From Acinetobacter sp. TR3 (lineage in GTDB: Bacteria; Pseudomonadota; Gammaproteobacteria; Pseudomonadales; Moraxellaceae): a stretch of 64,000 bases of DNA. The notes below the pieces were generated by a model, which worked only from the letters and a program-made list of their open reading frames with translations, was not told the DNA's origin and made no database searches. The translations under genes were made by a program, and so were the position numbers. Below are positions 46,412 through 57,726 of the stretch, piece after piece; within the stretch, counting starts at the first letter, position 1, and every line of letters begins with the position of its first letter. The stretch spans positions 1,054,001 to 1,118,000 of the forward strand of contig NZ_CP114264.1 in assembly GCF_027105055.1 (NCBI RefSeq). The letters are read 5' to 3'.

Positions 46412-47895
46412 GTTTAGATAATTTGCCTGTTGAGTGGGAAAAAGTAGCATTAGGTAATTTAGCCACCACCATTACTAAAGGTACAACACCAACTACGATG
46501 GGTTTCCCTTTTCAGTCTGCAGGGATTAATTTTATTAAGGTTGAAAGTTTAGGGAAAAATTATATTGATAAATCTTTGATTTATAGTTTTATATCTGAAG
46601 GTGCTCATGAGGCATTAAAAAGGTCGCAATTGGTTTCTGGCGATTTATTATTTTCAATTGCTGGCACTATTGGTAAAACAGCTTTAGTCCGAGATGAGGA
46701 TTTACCTGCGAACACCAATCAGGCATTAGCGATTATCCGTGGTGTATCAGAATTTTTTGATGTAGATTTTCTTAAGTATCAATTAGATTTTTTTGTAAAT
46801 ACATTCAAAGAACAAGCACGTGGCGGAGCAATGAATAATATTTCATTGCAAGACCTTAAAAGTTTTAATGTAATCTTTGTGTCTCAGGCAGAACAACAAG
46901 AAATCGTTCGTCAGCTTGATGTGATGCTTGCTCAAGTGGAGCAAATTAAAGCCCGTTTAGATGCTATTCCTGCCATTCTTAAGAAATTCCGTCAGTCGGT
47001 TTTGGCGGATGCGGTGAGTGGTAAATTGACGGAAGAGTGGCGAGAGCAAGAGAAGATAAAACCACAAATAAAAGAATTGCAAGATTTGAAAGATAGTCTG
47101 ATTAAGAGCAAAGAAATCAAAAAAGACTTAGAAGTCATAGGAGCTGAAACTCTATTTGAAATACCTGAAAACTGGGGAAATCTAGCTTTACAATCTTTCG
47201 CTTCAAAGATTACTGATGGTGAACATAGCACACCTAAGAGAGAATCTGCAGGTCATTATTTACTATCGGCAAGAAATGTTCGTGATGGTTATATTGATGT
47301 GTCGAATGTAGATTATGTTGGTATAGAAGAATTCTCAAAGTTAAGAAAACGTTGTGATCCAAATAAAGGTGATGTACTTATTTCCTGTTCAGGTTCAGTC
47401 GGTCGTATAGCATTAGTTGATAAAGATGATGAATATGTCATGGTTAGAAGTGCTGCATTAGTAAAGACGTTAGACTCATTCATAGATAATAAATTCTTAA
47501 TGTATGTCTTGCAGTCACCATATTTGCAAAAGCAAATTGATGAAAAATCTAAATCTACGGCACAATCAAATCTGTTCTTAGGTCAAATTAAGGAATTATC
47601 AATTCCTTACCCTAGTTTAAAAGAGCAGAAAGAGATTGTTCAGCAAGTCGAAAGTTTATTTAAAAATGCTAGTCTAATTGAAACGGCAGTCCAATCAGCT
47701 CAAAAACGAGTGAATTTGCTGACTCAATCTATTTTAGCCAAAGCCTTTAGTGGTGAACTGACTGCCGAATGGCGTGAACAGCATCAAGAGCTGATTACAG
47801 GTGTCAATAGTGCGGAAAGCTTGCTTGCTAAAATACAGGCGGAAAGAGAAGCGAGTAAGTCTGCTAAAAAGACGCGTAAAAAGAAAGAAGTTTGA
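46408..47895 (+). CDS. hsdS: Type I restriction specificity subunit
   Basis: 495 residues with two target-recognition domains (about 1-155 and 245-400), each followed by a conserved helical spacer (QAEQQEIVRQLDVMLAQVEQ...KLTEEWRE and LKEQKEIVQQVESLF...ELTAEWREQ). It recognises the two half-sites of a bipartite DNA target. The start overlaps the hsdM stop. The last 60 bases recur at about 90 percent identity at 58102-58161, beyond the Druantia genes. Confidence 0.92.
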   Translation: MSLDNLPVEWEKVALGNLATTITKGTTPTTMGFPFQSAGINFIKVESLGKNYIDKSLIYSFISEGAHEALKRSQLVSGDLLFSIAGTIGKTALVRDEDLPANTNQALAIIRGVSEFFDVDFLKYQLDFFVNTFKEQARGGAMNNISLQDLKSFNVIFVSQAEQQEIVRQLDVMLAQVEQIKARLDAIPAILKKFRQSVLADAVSGKLTEEWREQEKIKPQIKELQDLKDSLIKSKEIKKDLEVIGAETLFEIPENWGNLALQSFASKITDGEHSTPKRESAGHYLLSARNVRDGYIDVSNVDYVGIEEFSKLRKRCDPNKGDVLISCSGSVGRIALVDKDDEYVMVRSAALVKTLDSFIDNKFLMYVLQSPYLQKQIDEKSKSTAQSNLFLGQIKELSIPYPSLKEQKEIVQQVESLFKNASLIETAVQSAQKRVNLLTQSILAKAFSGELTAEWREQHQELITGVNSAESLLAKIQAEREASKSAKKTRKKKEV

Positions 47896-47897
47896 AC

Positions 47898-47930
47898 AAA
47901 AAATGCCTCGAGGGGACGAGGCATTTTTTT
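47898..47930 (+). terminator. Terminator after hsdS
   Basis: A 13-bp stem (AAAAAATGCCTCG / CGAGGCATTTTTT) with a 6-base loop ends in a T-run, directly after the hsdS stop. Confidence 0.9.
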
Positions 47931-48068
47931 TAATTGTGTTAAAGAGGAAATGATACGTTCAAATTATTTGAGTTATTAATCAATAGGCTTAATTAATCAT
48001 TTTAAAAGTAACGTATTGAATATGATAGTGATGAGTATTTTAATATTTAAAATTCGAGTGTTTTAATA

Positions 48069-51000
48069 ATGAGCAATTTAAATTTTAGTCCAAGAAAATA
48101 TTTAGAGCAGATATTAACAACACGAGGATTAACATCTGCTGATGGGCGGGTACTTTATCAATATCAATTATCAGTTGGTGAATTTAAAGAAATTGAAAAC
48201 ATTCTTAAAAAAAGTTTCCCATTTCAAAATTTAAACCGTATAGGCGATGAATGGGCAAGGTTGTTTACACTGTATGCTGCCGAATGGTTTAGACGTGAAT
48301 ATACTGCAAAATGGACATGGGATCCGATTTTAACTGCATTAAATATCGTCAACTTACCCGTAAATACCAGAAATGAAGTTGTAATTAAAGGGCTGAGATT
48401 CTGGAAGCGCCCGATTATAAAATATAGTAAAGCCAATAACTACCTGGGTTCGATTTTTAAAGAAGGTGGATTCCCGGCACGCCTGTTAAAAGAGGATGGC
48501 AATCGCTATATCTCGATTTTTCAAAAAGTGACCTCATTATATTTAAACAATAAATATGATATTGATGAATTAAGAGCTGAAATTCAGCAAGAATTAAAAA
48601 CGCTGCCCCAAGCATTTGAGCATGATGAGACATTATCTTTAGTAATTGATATTGTAAAATTAATCATCGAAAAAGTGGAAAAGTATGGATTAAATGTACA
48701 GCAAGATCCAATTACCATTTTAGATCAAGAATCAAGGAGCTGGCGTAAAGAATTTCCATTGCCAATTGATGAAGATCAAAGCATTGTAGATGATTTCTTA
48801 AGGCATTTATTTAAATCTACCACTGAAGAAATTTCTAAACATCACCAATTACGCCAGGCTTTCAAATGTACACATAGCTTGTCTGAGGATTTTAGAGAGC
48901 TATTTAGTACGGTTTATTTGCCTGAAGAACTTTCTTTTACATTGAAAGAAAACACTGAGTTACTTCGAACGCGGGGTCATTTGGTGATTAAAGAAGGCTT
49001 GAATAATAAAAGCCACTTTTTATGCATTGCTTATCTTTCTTTGCAAGGGAGCCAACAAGTCATTGCAGAAATTAACCGAGGGTTTTCAAAAGACATTCGC
49101 CGACAATCCTGCAATGAAACCTTATATTTGTGTCTAGAGGTAGATGGGGTAGTACTTAGCTATAAGGAATTAGAAGACAGTTCCCTGGATTTTGAAACTT
49201 TACCTGTAGCTTTTGAAATACAGGATAAACCAAAGTATATTGCACAAGGTGCGCTAAAAACTAAGGCATCTGAAGTCTTGCTTAGTCTGCCGGCTAGCGC
49301 AAAGTTTATCCATACAGAATCAGAAGACTCACCACAGTATATAGGGCAATTTTTAGCATTTGATCTGTATAAAATTAGTGGCCAACAACGGATTCTGACA
49401 CAAGATGGTGATCAAATTTTCATTAAATGCGGTCACTCTCAAGTTGAATTTGAACAGTTATTATTTAGAACAAATAATATCAGCGCATTACAAACTTCAC
49501 CCAGTTTAGCATTCACAGGAAAACCAGTATTAAAAACATTTGATACACATACTTTGTTTTGTGGCAAAGAGCCGATTGAAAGTATCCCTTTGCATCGGTT
49601 ACTTGGAGAACAGATGCTAACTTTAAAAAATAGACAGGGTGAAAGTCTATTAAAAAAGAGAGTAATTGTTTTACCAAAACATTTTGAAGTAAATGTAAGA
49701 GCAGGTGCTGTACTTAATCAAGCTATACTTGATATTGAATCAGATACTGAAATTCAAATTGAAGTCTTAAATCCTCATTCAAGCTTAGTCTATGAAAAGA
49801 CTGGAATATCGTATAAGTGCCAAGTGGAATGTGCAGTTGTACCTTTAGCATTAAACTTAAAAATAACCTTTAAATTTGGTGGAGAGTGTATTGTTACAGT
49901 TCCTTTTCCTGCAAGAGGATTCAAACTGATTCGTGAGCAGCAAGAGTTAATATCTACAGATTTAGTCATTCATGATTTATTAAATACAGAATTAACGGTT
50001 TATTCATACGATAGACCTGCTAAATTAGGCTTTGATCTTGTCTTAAAAACAAAAAATAATCAAAAACATGCTTTACCTTTTTATCGTACACAGCTGAAAG
50101 TAAAACAAGGAATTTCTTCAATTAATTTATATGAGTTTATGGAAGATTTGAAAAGTGTATTGAGTGTCGATGATGACTTGGATAGTTATGTTGAATGTAC
50201 CGTCAGATATCAGCAGATTGAAAAAAAATTCAATATCCGTCATTACGCACATCAGTTAAATTGGGGGAAAAGTATTCAGGCGTACTATGCTGAAAATGCC
50301 TCAAATCATACCGAATCTTTATGCTTTAAACCGCAAGTGATGTCATTGGTGCAACCACAGGTTACACCACTCGATTTAATTGAAAAAAATGAATGGGTAG
50401 GGAAAGCTTTTCAAATACCAGAGTTAGATATGAGTCTTGCTCCTTATTTATTAATTCCGAGCAAAGGTTCTACATTATTTAGAGCAAAACTCATTCATAA
50501 GTTTGATTATCCTCAAGATGAAGACATTGAGCCTTTAACTGTCGCCACACGTGCATTTGGTCAGAATAAACTATCGATTAAGCAGTTTATACGTACAGTA
50601 AATTATGAAAATAATGAGGTGTTTTGGGAACATGTGAAAGCTTTATTACATAATTATGACCATTTGCCTTTAAATACTTTTGAAGTATTAAAAGGTCTAG
50701 CAAGTAATTATGATCAATTGGCTATCGCAATATTTAAACTTGATTTATCTCTCGATATTTTACGTCGTTTCGAAACCGAACTGTCGGTGATGTGGTATTT
50801 AATTCCTGTTTCATCATGGTTGAATGCAATTAATCAATTGATTCAATATTGGCAGAAAATACTTGGTGATGATGGAGGTTACGGTCGAGGAAAGGCAAAA
50901 AATATCTTAGAACGATTGAAGAATTCGACACCTTTGTTGGCTGAATCATTTCATTCATTTTATTTGAACAATCAACGTTCATTTGGGCCTGAGTTTAATT

Positions 51001-51377
51001 TTCACTTTTTAAATGACTGTATATTTGAAGGTAACTTTATTGGCGGTTTAGAAAACACTGAGTATCAACGTATGTTGCAACGAAATCATAGTGCAATAGA
51101 AGATCAAGCATGGCCAACTGCACTTTCGCAAAATAAATGGACTTACTTTGACTGTATGCAGAAGCTCCCTTTTAGCTGTCAATTGGCAAGTCAGTGGAAT
51201 AAAGATGTGGTCTATTTACCATTTTGTTTAGCTTACATGAACGTAAAGCATCATTCCCAACTCCAATTGAGTGCCTACGATATATTACAAATCAAACAAA
51301 CCATTGCATTTGATGAGCAATGGTTTAATCAAATTTTTAGTTCAATTGTTAAATATTTAATTTTAGAAGCGAAGTAA
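48069..51377 (+). CDS. druH: Druantia type III protein DruH (STY4851/ECs_5259 family)
   Basis: 1102 residues. The N-terminus (YLEQILTTRGLTSADGRVLY, LFTLYAAEWFRREY) matches my recollection of STY4851/ECs_5259 proteins, the companions of the large DUF1998 helicase in Druantia type III. No catalytic motif is visible; the long middle is beta-rich and the end helical. The helicase gene starts two bases after its stop, so they are one operon, with a terminator upstream of the pair. DruH is required for protection against phages in this type; its molecular role is unknown. Confidence 0.68.
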   Translation: MSNLNFSPRKYLEQILTTRGLTSADGRVLYQYQLSVGEFKEIENILKKSFPFQNLNRIGDEWARLFTLYAAEWFRREYTAKWTWDPILTALNIVNLPVNTRNEVVIKGLRFWKRPIIKYSKANNYLGSIFKEGGFPARLLKEDGNRYISIFQKVTSLYLNNKYDIDELRAEIQQELKTLPQAFEHDETLSLVIDIVKLIIEKVEKYGLNVQQDPITILDQESRSWRKEFPLPIDEDQSIVDDFLRHLFKSTTEEISKHHQLRQAFKCTHSLSEDFRELFSTVYLPEELSFTLKENTELLRTRGHLVIKEGLNNKSHFLCIAYLSLQGSQQVIAEINRGFSKDIRRQSCNETLYLCLEVDGVVLSYKELEDSSLDFETLPVAFEIQDKPKYIAQGALKTKASEVLLSLPASAKFIHTESEDSPQYIGQFLAFDLYKISGQQRILTQDGDQIFIKCGHSQVEFEQLLFRTNNISALQTSPSLAFTGKPVLKTFDTHTLFCGKEPIESIPLHRLLGEQMLTLKNRQGESLLKKRVIVLPKHFEVNVRAGAVLNQAILDIESDTEIQIEVLNPHSSLVYEKTGISYKCQVECAVVPLALNLKITFKFGGECIVTVPFPARGFKLIREQQELISTDLVIHDLLNTELTVYSYDRPAKLGFDLVLKTKNNQKHALPFYRTQLKVKQGISSINLYEFMEDLKSVLSVDDDLDSYVECTVRYQQIEKKFNIRHYAHQLNWGKSIQAYYAENASNHTESLCFKPQVMSLVQPQVTPLDLIEKNEWVGKAFQIPELDMSLAPYLLIPSKGSTLFRAKLIHKFDYPQDEDIEPLTVATRAFGQNKLSIKQFIRTVNYENNEVFWEHVKALLHNYDHLPLNTFEVLKGLASNYDQLAIAIFKLDLSLDILRRFETELSVMWYLIPVSSWLNAINQLIQYWQKILGDDGGYGRGKAKNILERLKNSTPLLAESFHSFYLNNQRSFGPEFNFHFLNDCIFEGNFIGGLENTEYQRMLQRNHSAIEDQAWPTALSQNKWTYFDCMQKLPFSCQLASQWNKDVVYLPFCLAYMNVKHHSQLQLSAYDILQIKQTIAFDEQWFNQIFSSIVKYLILEAK

Positions 51378-51379
51378 CA

Positions 51380-54300
51380 ATGTATAAGTATTTTAGTTCT
51401 TTAACACAAGAAAGTATCCAAAAAAATAAAGAAGCGACACTGAGTATATTGGGGATTTCGCATCCTGAACTACGTGATGTTTTAGGACAACAAATGTCCC
51501 AATTTGTGGGGGAAGATCAATCATTTTTATCTTCACCAGTGATTGAACAAATGTTCGCATGGGAAAAAGGTCAACCCACATTAGATGCTTTGGGTGGTGA
51601 ATTACTTCATAAGAAAGTAATCGATGCTTTAGATCACTCAGAAAATGGCGCATATCGTTTTAATCGTAACTATCAACCTTATGTACATCAATTACAGAGC
51701 TGGAATGCTTTGTTAGAAGATAAAAAATCGATTGTTGTGACTTCAGGAACGGGTTCAGGTAAGACGGAATGTTTTATGGTGCCCATTCTAAATGACTTGT
51801 ATGAAGAATTTATTCAAGCAGGGCAATCCTTAACTGGTGTGCATGCATTATTTTTATACCCACTCAATGCACTGATTAATTCACAACAAGAACGTTTAGA
51901 TGCTTGGATGCGGCATTTTCTACCATCTAATGCTATTCGTTATTGTTTATATAATGGTAATACGCCAGAGCATAAATCCCAGAAAACTGGAGAACAAACT
52001 CTTCATCCGAATCAAGTATTCACACGTGAAGAACTAAGAACAAATCCGGCTCCTATTTTGGTGACAAATGGCACCATGTTGGAATATATGATGGTGCGCC
52101 AAATTGATGCACCTATTTTGCAAAAATCTCAAGGAAAATTGCGTTGGATTGTATTAGATGAAGCACATAGTTATATGGGCTCACAAGCTGCAGAACTTGC
52201 GATGCAGTTACGTCGGGTTCTGCATGCTTTTGGTGTGGAAGCAAAAGACGTTCGTTTTGTAGCGACCTCTGCAACTATTGCAGGTGCAGATGCAGAAGAA
52301 AAGCTTAAACAATTTTTATCTGAAATCTCAGGTCAAAGCACAGAGAATATTTTGGTGATTGGTGGTCAGCGCGAAGTCCCTGTATTACCTGTGGTTGAAA
52401 ATCATCAGCAATCTTTTGATGAGTTAGTAGCAATTGATGCTCAACAAGAGATATCTTATGAGCGTTATCAACGATTAGCAGGGCATCCAATTGCATGTGT
52501 TTTAAGAGAAAGTATTTGCTCGCAACGTGCTTTAACCTTAGAGGATTTATTTAAAATTACCCGAGAAAAGGGTTTCCAACTTTCTCAACATGAAATTTTG
52601 GAATGGTTAGATCTATTAACCTATACAAAACCATCTGATGAAGAACAAGCTTTTCTTAAGATTCGTGTCAATTATTATCAGCGTGTAACTCATGGTCTAT
52701 GGAGTTGTATAAATGACAAGTGTAATCAAAAAGACGACGATTTAAAAAATTGGAGCTTTGGCCAGGTCTATGCAACACATCAAGAAAATTGTGCGTGTGG
52801 AGCACCTGTATTGGAGTTAACGTTCTGTAAGAGTTGTAAGGAACCACATTTATTAGGTTTATTGGGTAGGGAAGATGTTCTTAAACAATGGACTGTTGAA
52901 GTCGAAGATGAATTTGCATTACTTATTGATAATGAAACAGAAGAGCAAGAAGAACGTGAATTTAAAAATGCGATAAAGAATCGTTTAGTGGTATTTTCTT
53001 CAAATGAAAATAAAGAGAAAAACTATCGTCGACAACAACTGAATCTAGATAATTTAAAACTTGGGCAAATTTCTAAAAATGCGTTAAATGTGCATTATTT
53101 TGAGCCTCATAACAGCGGTGATCCAGTTGAATGTAGTAATCCTGAGTGTGGTTCGAAGGGAACAAAATATGACTTACCATTCAGACGTGCGATCTTAGGT
53201 GCACCTTACTATATTACACAGACTGTTCCACATCTTTTACAATATTGTCCAGATATTGATCAGAATGAGATTGATGAAGCAAGCAAAAATTTTAGTGATC
53301 CGGAATTTATCGAAGGTGAATTCAAAGAGCTCAAAGACTGCACACCATGGGACATGCCAGCGAAGGGTAAGCGCTTAATTACCTTTACAGATAGTCGTCA
53401 AGGTACTGCACGTTTATCCGTAAAAATGCAACAAGAAGCAGAACGTTCGCGCTTACGTGGTGCGGTGGTTAAGATACTAATTGAACATACGAAAAAAGCG
53501 CCACAACAAACAGTAAATCCTGCTGAGGCAACATTCCGTCAATTATTAATTCAAGCGGAAAAAGATGGTGACATAAAATTAATTAACATTTGTAAGGAGC
53601 AATTAGAAGGTTTCGCTGTTAGCAATAATGCATTGGAAATTCCTGAAATGACTTGGGACGAACTGTGTAAGCTAATCGCCAAAGACTTTGATTTTAGAAC
53701 AGGTATTTTGCTCGCGAATCGTCATATTGCGGGTGAGGTTTTTGACGATGCAGGACCGCTTAAGCTTGCACAAATGCTACTAACACGTGAGTTTTCACGT
53801 CGACCTAAAAATGCTAATAGCTTAGAAACTTTGGGGTTAGTAAAAGTTAATTACCAAGGATTAAAAGACTTAAGTGATCTACCTAACTATTGGAAAGAGC
53901 AAAAATTAAGTATTCAAGATTGGCAGGATTTTATTAAAGTTGTTTTAGATTACTATATTCGTGAAAATACAGTGATAGATCTTGCTGAAGAATGGAAACA
54001 ATGGATGGGAGGGCCTGTACGCCCTAAGCATGTTGTAACTCATGAAGATCGAGACAAGTTTAAACAGCGAGATGATGGTTCGAAAAATAATAGTATTTTG
54101 GCATGGCCAATGGCATCAGTGTCTAAAAATCACCGTCTAGTCAAACTTTTAGTGTTAGGTGCAAAATTAGATCTAAGCTTGCAAGCACATCGAAATATAG
54201 CCGATGATTGGTTAAAAAAAGCATGGCAAGTATTAAAAGATGAATTTCTAGTAAAAGATGGAAATTCAAAATATCATCTTAGAAAGGAAAAACTAACCTT

Positions 54301-57300
54301 TAGTTTACTGGATAAAGTCTTTTTATGCCCAATTACGCATCGTTTAATAGACACTACTTTTAAAGGATTTACTCCGTATTTACCGATAAGTTTGCCACAA
54401 AATACTGATAAATATAAAACCGAAGAAATGGCTTTTCCAAAGCTTTGGAATATTAATACTGCAGATTTAACAGAACTTCATCAAGATTCAGCAGTGCAAA
54501 AGCTAAGGTCATTAAATTTATGGACAGACTTGTCGGATAATGCAGTATTGGGAGGATTCTTCTATCGTACAGCGGAGCATTCTGCGCAGCAGTCGGCAAA
54601 TTTACTCAAGCAGTACGAAACTTACTTTAAGGCAGGTAAGGTTAATGTCTTAAATTGTTCGACGACCATGGAAATGGGGGTTGATATTGGAGGGATATCA
54701 ACAGTGGTTATGAACAATGTTCCTCCACATCCTGCCAATTATTTACAACGTACAGGGCGAGCAGGACGTGGTAGTCAATCACGTGCTATTTCTTATACTA
54801 TTTGTAAAAATAATCCACACGATCAGCAAGTGTTTAAGCAACCATTATGGGCTTATAACACAGCAATTCAGGCACCTCATGTGAGCTTTAATTCACAACG
54901 GTTGATTCAGAGACATATCAATGCACAGTTACTTGCCATATTTTTAATCAAAGAAATAGGGGAGACTGATATTGATCGACCTAAACTAGATTTGAAATGG
55001 TTTTATCTTAAACAAGATGGTCAATCTGATTCAATTTGCGACACCTTTGAAAAATGGTTAGTGGGCAAAGCAGTAAAAGATTATCAACTAGTATTAGAAT
55101 TTTTGAAAAAAGGCACAGCATTAAAAGATATTGATAATGCAGAAATCATAGATGCTTGTGTGACAAAAATCCGAGAACTGAAGATAGAATGGTTGGAAGA
55201 ATATGTCATCGTTGAAAGAGAGTATCAACAAGAACTAGCTACGAATCCTAATAGCAGTTATCTCTATCGATTAACATGCGAAAAATACCGTTTAACCCAA
55301 GCTTATTTATTATCTGAGCTAGCAATGCGTAACTTTTTACCAAGTTATGGTTTCCCAACAGATGTGATTACCTTTGATAATACGAATAAGCTAGAGAAAG
55401 ATCGTTGGGATAAGCTTTCAAAGAGCAGAAAAACAAAGGATTTGGAAAGTCGTCTTGATCGCGAGGATAATTTATCGCGAGTAAAAGGCTTACCAAGCCG
55501 CAATATTGCTATTGCTATACGTGAATATGCACCAGGTGCAGAAGTCATCGTTGATGGTCGTGTCTATACATCGAGAGGGATATCACTTGCATGGCAAAAT
55601 ATTCATAATGAACATGACAAGAAACCACAGAAATTTGATTATGCTTGGATGTGTCATCACTGTGGTCAAACAGGGCTAACATCGGGTGTTTTGTCGAATG
55701 AAGAGCAGTTGATATGTACAAATATTGAATGTGGCGAAATTATTAAAGATGTTAAAAAGGTATTACGTCCGAATGGGTTTAGTGTCGATTTTTATGATAA
55801 ACCTAATAATGATGTTACTATGCAAAAATATATTCCTGTTCAGATACCTTGGGTAGGTCTTTCAGAAACGGCTTTAAGTTGGTCATTGCCACATGCTAAT
55901 TTGGGATATTTTAATGTAGATCCAAATGGGCATGTATTTCAATATAGTTCAGGTTTGAACGGCACAGGGTTTGCCATTTGTATGCAGTGTGGTCGAGCCG
56001 ATTCTATGGAAGAAAGTTATGATGGTGAAGTGAAGTTCCCAATTACCTTAACTCCAGATCGTCCACATAAGGCACTTAAAGCGCAAAAAGATGGTGATAA
56101 ATTTAAGCGACCAGATTGCGGTGGTTCAAGCGTTGTTAAATCTAATATTCATTTAGGTTGCCAAATTAAAACCGATGTATTGGAAATTGTTTTAAAACAT
56201 CCGAATCGTAATGAATACATTTTAAAATCTGAAGAAGGTACAATCATTGCGACCACATTGGTTGTGGCTTTACGTCAGGCAATAGCGACTAAATTGGGTA
56301 TTGCAGCTGATGAATTGGGTTATGGAATAAAAGTTAAGAAAATTGATGATAAAGCAGTTTTAGTTTTACAAATTTTTGATGATCTAAGTGGCGGTGCAGG
56401 TTTTTCGACTACAGCGGCCAATTATATTACTGAGGTTTTAAGATTACTCATAGAAAAACTGCACTGTGTAGATGATAGTTGTAATTCAGTTTGTGGCAAA
56501 TGCTTGCTTGATAATCAAACGAGACATGACATTGAAAACTTAGATCGTACTTTGGCATTGGCATGGTTAGGAGATGATTTTTTAACTTACTTAGATTCTC
56601 CAATTGCTAATACAGATTTTATCGCGGGTACTCCATTTTCGATCATTGAGCAATATGTAAATCATGGTGCAACACAAATTACATTCAACCTCACTGGTAA
56701 TAGTGAAGATTGGGATGTTTTGTGTACTGCAATCAGAAAAAAACTATTTAAATTTTTGAATAGTAATATAAAGCTAGTGGGGGTGGTCTCATTAGATATG
56801 AGTTTGACACCACAAATACAGCAAGAAATGTTGGCGTTGGAAAAAATGGGTATTTCATTTACGGTGAATAGCAATATTACCCCTGAATATTTGTATGTTC
56901 AGATAGTCAGTCAGGAGAAAGTAATCACCTTATACAATCAGTCGACAGAAGTAAGTTGTTTTAATGAGTTCTGGTTGGAGGGTCAAAGCCCAAGCTATAA
57001 ATCAATTACTTCCCCAGAGTTGCAATTACAAAAATTTAGTTTTGATTTTAAAGCTATTGAATCTTATGAAAATGAGTTTCAACAAATCAAAGTTGGTAAA
57101 GATTTTGATGGTGAATCAGTAAATGATTTTGCTGAAAAATTTTGGGCTAAAGTTTTACCAATATCTAAGCTACACGATTTGGTGAATGATGAGGTTATAG
57201 AAATAGAATATTCAGATCGATATTTGCAATCCCCAGCAAATATTATTCTGATAACCAGTTTGTTAAAAGGAATAAAGAAATTATTAGCTATTCGCCCTCG

Positions 57301-57700
57301 ATTAACGATAACAACTTGTTTTAGAAACAAACAAATACAAGATGAAAAATTATATTCAGATTTTAGCAAGCGTGAAGTATTTGATAGTTTTTTTATAAAT
57401 TATTTTGAAGATCAGTTATCTCAGAAGCTGAATTTGCAGATACCCGACTCAAAAATTGATCATGCGAGATTTTTACTTTTTAGATTGAAATCTGGGAAGA
57501 AAATTGAGCTTCGATTAGATCAAGGAGTTGGATTTTGGCAGATAAAATACATTGAGTGGCCAAAAGTGAAAGAAGACAGAGATTTTCCATTTAATGAAAG
57601 TTTCCAAAAACAATTGTTGTGGGTAAAACGGCAAGAGACGAATCTATGTGTAAGAAGTGAAGAGAATTTTAAGACTGATTTATATATCACTAAATCTTAA
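51380..57700 (+). CDS. druE: Druantia helicase DruE (DEAD/DEAH with DUF1998)
   Basis: 2106 residues. The SF2 core has Walker A TSGTGSGKTE near residue 120, LDEAHSY near 258, VATSATIAG, then TMEMGVDIGGI near 1092 and QRTGRAGRGSQ near 1122. Several zinc motifs (CACGAPVLELTFC, CSNPECGSKG, CHHCGQTG, CMQCGRAD) punctuate it. DUF1998 lies at about 1667-1740 (LSGGAGFS, CGKCLLD), followed by a C-terminal 350 residues. This layout is that of DruE, which works with DruH in Druantia type III. No frameshift or stop breaks the frame. Confidence 0.78.
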   Translation: MYKYFSSLTQESIQKNKEATLSILGISHPELRDVLGQQMSQFVGEDQSFLSSPVIEQMFAWEKGQPTLDALGGELLHKKVIDALDHSENGAYRFNRNYQPYVHQLQSWNALLEDKKSIVVTSGTGSGKTECFMVPILNDLYEEFIQAGQSLTGVHALFLYPLNALINSQQERLDAWMRHFLPSNAIRYCLYNGNTPEHKSQKTGEQTLHPNQVFTREELRTNPAPILVTNGTMLEYMMVRQIDAPILQKSQGKLRWIVLDEAHSYMGSQAAELAMQLRRVLHAFGVEAKDVRFVATSATIAGADAEEKLKQFLSEISGQSTENILVIGGQREVPVLPVVENHQQSFDELVAIDAQQEISYERYQRLAGHPIACVLRESICSQRALTLEDLFKITREKGFQLSQHEILEWLDLLTYTKPSDEEQAFLKIRVNYYQRVTHGLWSCINDKCNQKDDDLKNWSFGQVYATHQENCACGAPVLELTFCKSCKEPHLLGLLGREDVLKQWTVEVEDEFALLIDNETEEQEEREFKNAIKNRLVVFSSNENKEKNYRRQQLNLDNLKLGQISKNALNVHYFEPHNSGDPVECSNPECGSKGTKYDLPFRRAILGAPYYITQTVPHLLQYCPDIDQNEIDEASKNFSDPEFIEGEFKELKDCTPWDMPAKGKRLITFTDSRQGTARLSVKMQQEAERSRLRGAVVKILIEHTKKAPQQTVNPAEATFRQLLIQAEKDGDIKLINICKEQLEGFAVSNNALEIPEMTWDELCKLIAKDFDFRTGILLANRHIAGEVFDDAGPLKLAQMLLTREFSRRPKNANSLETLGLVKVNYQGLKDLSDLPNYWKEQKLSIQDWQDFIKVVLDYYIRENTVIDLAEEWKQWMGGPVRPKHVVTHEDRDKFKQRDDGSKNNSILAWPMASVSKNHRLVKLLVLGAKLDLSLQAHRNIADDWLKKAWQVLKDEFLVKDGNSKYHLRKEKLTFSLLDKVFLCPITHRLIDTTFKGFTPYLPISLPQNTDKYKTEEMAFPKLWNINTADLTELHQDSAVQKLRSLNLWTDLSDNAVLGGFFYRTAEHSAQQSANLLKQYETYFKAGKVNVLNCSTTMEMGVDIGGISTVVMNNVPPHPANYLQRTGRAGRGSQSRAISYTICKNNPHDQQVFKQPLWAYNTAIQAPHVSFNSQRLIQRHINAQLLAIFLIKEIGETDIDRPKLDLKWFYLKQDGQSDSICDTFEKWLVGKAVKDYQLVLEFLKKGTALKDIDNAEIIDACVTKIRELKIEWLEEYVIVEREYQQELATNPNSSYLYRLTCEKYRLTQAYLLSELAMRNFLPSYGFPTDVITFDNTNKLEKDRWDKLSKSRKTKDLESRLDREDNLSRVKGLPSRNIAIAIREYAPGAEVIVDGRVYTSRGISLAWQNIHNEHDKKPQKFDYAWMCHHCGQTGLTSGVLSNEEQLICTNIECGEIIKDVKKVLRPNGFSVDFYDKPNNDVTMQKYIPVQIPWVGLSETALSWSLPHANLGYFNVDPNGHVFQYSSGLNGTGFAICMQCGRADSMEESYDGEVKFPITLTPDRPHKALKAQKDGDKFKRPDCGGSSVVKSNIHLGCQIKTDVLEIVLKHPNRNEYILKSEEGTIIATTLVVALRQAIATKLGIAADELGYGIKVKKIDDKAVLVLQIFDDLSGGAGFSTTAANYITEVLRLLIEKLHCVDDSCNSVCGKCLLDNQTRHDIENLDRTLALAWLGDDFLTYLDSPIANTDFIAGTPFSIIEQYVNHGATQITFNLTGNSEDWDVLCTAIRKKLFKFLNSNIKLVGVVSLDMSLTPQIQQEMLALEKMGISFTVNSNITPEYLYVQIVSQEKVITLYNQSTEVSCFNEFWLEGQSPSYKSITSPELQLQKFSFDFKAIESYENEFQQIKVGKDFDGESVNDFAEKFWAKVLPISKLHDLVNDEVIEIEYSDRYLQSPANIILITSLLKGIKKLLAIRPRLTITTCFRNKQIQDEKLYSDFSKREVFDSFFINYFEDQLSQKLNLQIPDSKIDHARFLLFRLKSGKKIELRLDQGVGFWQIKYIEWPKVKEDRDFPFNESFQKQLLWVKRQETNLCVRSEENFKTDLYITKS

Positions 57701-57726
57701 AGTGCATATAAATAGAGTCATTATAG

